A program made the translations under genes and the position numbers. A DNA stretch of 6,245 nucleotides, taken from positions 1 through 6,245 of the forward strand of contig JAKBAG010000177.1 of NCBI GenBank assembly GCA_021809235.1, given 5' to 3'. The notes under the pieces are model-generated. The model saw only the letters and a program-made list of their open reading frames with translations. It did not search any database and was not told the origin of the DNA. Below are positions 4,838 to 6,245 of the stretch, piece by piece. Source of the DNA: Acidobacteriota bacterium. Lineage in GTDB: Bacteria > Acidobacteriota > Terriglobia > Terriglobales > Acidobacteriaceae. Each line of letters begins with the position of its first letter. The stretch's first letter is position 1.

Positions 4838-5859
4838 CGGTTAGCCTTGGGTTGCGTATCGGGTTGCTTAGCCGGCTGGGATTCGGGGATTGCCCCGGCG
4901 GGATCGGATTGTCCAGCAGGCTCCGGTTTCCAGGTGGGGCCGGATTGCAGCAGGGCTTCGATTTGGTGGAGCGGCGCGATGCCGCCACGCGCGCCGACGG
5001 CGGTGCAGTTGAGTGCGGCAGCGGCGGCGGCAAAGCGGAGCTGGCGCGCGAGGGGCCAGTCCTGCAGCAGGGCGTAGAGGAAGCCTGCGTGGAAGATGTC
5101 TCCGGCGCCGGTGGTGTCGACGACGGGGACGCAAAATGCGGGGATGTGGAGCAGTTGGGTTCCGTCCCAGGCAAGGACGCCGTCCTGGCCGAGGGTGGCT
5201 GCGGCCAGACGGTGACCGTGGCGGCGATGCATGGCGCGAAGGGCGTCGGGGAGGGTGGCGGCACCGGTGTATCGCTGGGGCAGGTCGCGGCTGACGATGG
5301 CGTAGTCCGTGGCATCCAGCAAAGCGTCGAGGCCGGGATAGAGCTCGTCGAGGTCGGCGACGACGGGGACTCGGGCCTGGCGTGCCCATTGCGCGGCGAC
5401 GGTAGCGGCGGCAGTGTCATAACCGTCCAGATGGAGCAGACGAGCGTGAGTGATCCACTCGCGGCGCAGCTCGTCGGGGTGGAGGTTCTGGCGGGGATCG
5501 CGATGCCAGAGGACAGTTCGCTCGGCGTTCTGGTCGAGCAGCAGGAAGCTTTGGCGGCTGGGACAGTTGGGGACGCTGGGGCAGTGGGCTTCGATGCCGA
5601 GTCGAGCAAACTCGGACCGATGCAGTGCGGCGGCCGGGTCGTCGCCAAGCTTGCCAATGTAGCGGGTGGAAAGCCCCCAGGTGGCGCAGGCAGCCAGAGC
5701 GGAGGCAACCTGTCCGCCAGGCAGAGTGAAGAGATCGGAGAACTCAAGCTTGCTGCCAGGGATGGGGAAGTGCGGGAGGGCGAGCACGGTGTCGGTGGCG
5801 TTGAGGCCGAGGCCGACGAGATCGACGCGAGGCAAGAGATTGGAATCAGGCCGCAGCAA
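4834..5859 (-). CDS. PfkB/ribokinase-family carbohydrate kinase
   Basis: This is a cytoplasmic sugar or nucleoside kinase that uses ATP; the exact substrate is not readable from sequence. Family features include VDLVGLGLNATDTVLALPHF (12-31) and the first signature region PGGQVASALAACATWGLSTR (47-66), followed by YIGKLGDD. The second signature is VVDTTGAGDIFHAGFLYALL (246-265), where Asp254 of GAGD is the catalytic base. The C-terminal stretch from 310 to 341 is rich in Pro, Gln and Lys and exceeds the usual length of about 310. No ATG or GTG is available at the N-terminus: an in-frame stop lies at 5869-5871, so the start is a TTG at 5859 or 5835, with no good ribosome-binding site for either. 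It overlaps the downstream methyltransferase gene by four bases. No promoter is apparent upstream. Confidence 0.88.
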   Translation of the reverse strand: MLRPDSNLLPRVDLVGLGLNATDTVLALPHFPIPGSKLEFSDLFTLPGGQVASALAACATWGLSTRYIGKLGDDPAAALHRSEFARLGIEAHCPSVPNCPSRQSFLLLDQNAERTVLWHRDPRQNLHPDELRREWITHARLLHLDGYDTAAATVAAQWARQARVPVVADLDELYPGLDALLDATDYAIVSRDLPQRYTGAATLPDALRAMHRRHGHRLAAATLGQDGVLAWDGTQLLHIPAFCVPVVDTTGAGDIFHAGFLYALLQDWPLARQLRFAAAAAALNCTAVGARGGIAPLHQIEALLQSGPTWKPEPAGQSDPAGAIPESQPAKQPDTQPKANR

Positions 5860-6026
5860 GAACCCAGTCTAACAGGGCATTGCATGCAGCAGCAGCGCGG
5901 CTGTCGCCGCGCCATACGCGGAGGTCGCGAGCTTTGTGGCGCTCCCGCTGGTCGCGCGTGTGTGGGGATGTGCTGTCTTGTTGCTGGGGAGGGGGTTGGC
6001 TGGGGTGGAATCGCTACGCAACGAGA

Positions 6027-6056
6027 AACGGCTCAGACTGGGGTGTCAGAGCCGTT
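6027..6056 (-). terminator. Hairpin terminator of the gene at the right edge
   Basis: AACGGCTC (6027-6034) and GAGCCGTT (6049-6056) form a perfect 8-bp stem. GAC (6036-6038) and GTC (6045-6047) continue it after one A-A mismatch. On the minus strand the stem reads into TTTCTCGTT, a moderate U-tract. It lies 54 bases after the stop at 6111. It separates that gene from the kinase/methyltransferase unit. Confidence 0.6.
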
Positions 6057-6110
6057 GCGGGAGGGCTGCCGTGTGAGGGTGTTGTGCCTGTGGTGCGCTG
6101 GGCGGTGACG

Positions 6111-6245
6111 TCAGTTGCCGGAGAGCAGGCTGGGTTCTTCGGGGGCGCGCAGGCGGACGATGCGGTCGATGGTATAGGGGGTGCGCTGCGAGCCGGTGAA
6201 GTAGTGGCGGACCTGGAGTTCGCCGAGAGTGCCAATCGCCAGCAT
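6111..6245 (-). CDS. C-terminal 44 codons of an unrecognised protein
   Basis: The minus strand is open from the window edge to a TGA at 6111-6113. The peptide ends with GELQVRHYFTGSQRTPYTID (8-27), RIVRLRAPEEPSLLSGN. It contains no hydrophobic segment, and I do not recognise the family. The first complete codon at the edge is ATG, but nothing upstream is visible, so it is most likely an internal Met and the gene continues to the right. Sensible codon use and a downstream hairpin terminator support a real gene end. Confidence 0.55.
   Translation of the reverse strand: MLAIGTLGELQVRHYFTGSQRTPYTIDRIVRLRAPEEPSLLSGN

Noticed and set aside
4880..5060. Possible low-complexity repeat in the GC-rich tail of the kinase gene
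   Set aside because: The impression comes from Ala/Pro codon bias; I found no true repeated unit.
4182..5915. 577-codon minus-strand reading frame
   Set aside because: It is a shadow of the kinase and methyltransferase genes in another frame. Its product is a Pro/Ser/Ala-rich string without motifs, whereas the overlapping frames carry complete family signatures.
4852..6108. 418-codon plus-strand reading frame antisense to the kinase
   Set aside because: It has Gly/Val/Glu-rich composition typical of antisense to GC-rich genes, no domain and no ribosome-binding site. It runs through the kinase and the terminator at 6027-6056.

Overview
The window is GC-rich bacterial chromosome carrying mostly housekeeping genes. 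The protein sequences suggest an acidobacterium (Terriglobia-like), because the Hsp20/ClpB pair, the zinc-type L28 and the general style of the proteins look acidobacterial. This is an impression from reading the proteins, not a computed placement. I see no transposase, integrase, phage gene, CRISPR array, tRNA or rRNA.

Layout from left to right. (1) A minus-strand heat-shock unit, hsp20 then clpB; clpB runs off the left edge with only its N-terminal domain present. A hairpin followed by TTT lies between the two genes. (2) A 381-base gap holds the hsp20 upstream region and, at its far end, a perfect palindromic terminator. (3) The minus-strand ribosomal operon rplU-rpmA (L21-L27) has a clear sigma-70-type promoter about 180 bases upstream. 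Its leader is long and contains a strong hairpin directly against the rplU ribosome-binding site. (4) A divergent plus-strand gene encodes an MFS exporter of the fosmidomycin-resistance (Fsr) type. (5) Plus-strand rpmB (zinc-type L28) has its own -10 box and a structured leader carrying a repeated motif. It is followed by a stem-loop and a strong terminator. (6) A minus-strand two-gene unit encodes a PfkB/ribokinase-family sugar kinase and a small membrane methyltransferase of the ICMT/PEMT type. The two overlap by four bases (ATGA). (7) The last 44 codons of an unrecognised minus-strand gene end at a hairpin terminator near the right edge.

The genes fall into independent transcription units, most separated by recognisable terminators. 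Functionally they cover protein quality control (Hsp20 holds unfolded proteins, ClpB disaggregates them), 50S ribosome assembly (L21, L27, L28), small-molecule export and an orphan kinase/methyltransferase pair. No clearly new system is visible. The most interesting non-coding signals are the two ribosomal-protein leaders (rplU and rpmB), and the most interesting coding question is the substrate of the coupled kinase/methyltransferase pair.
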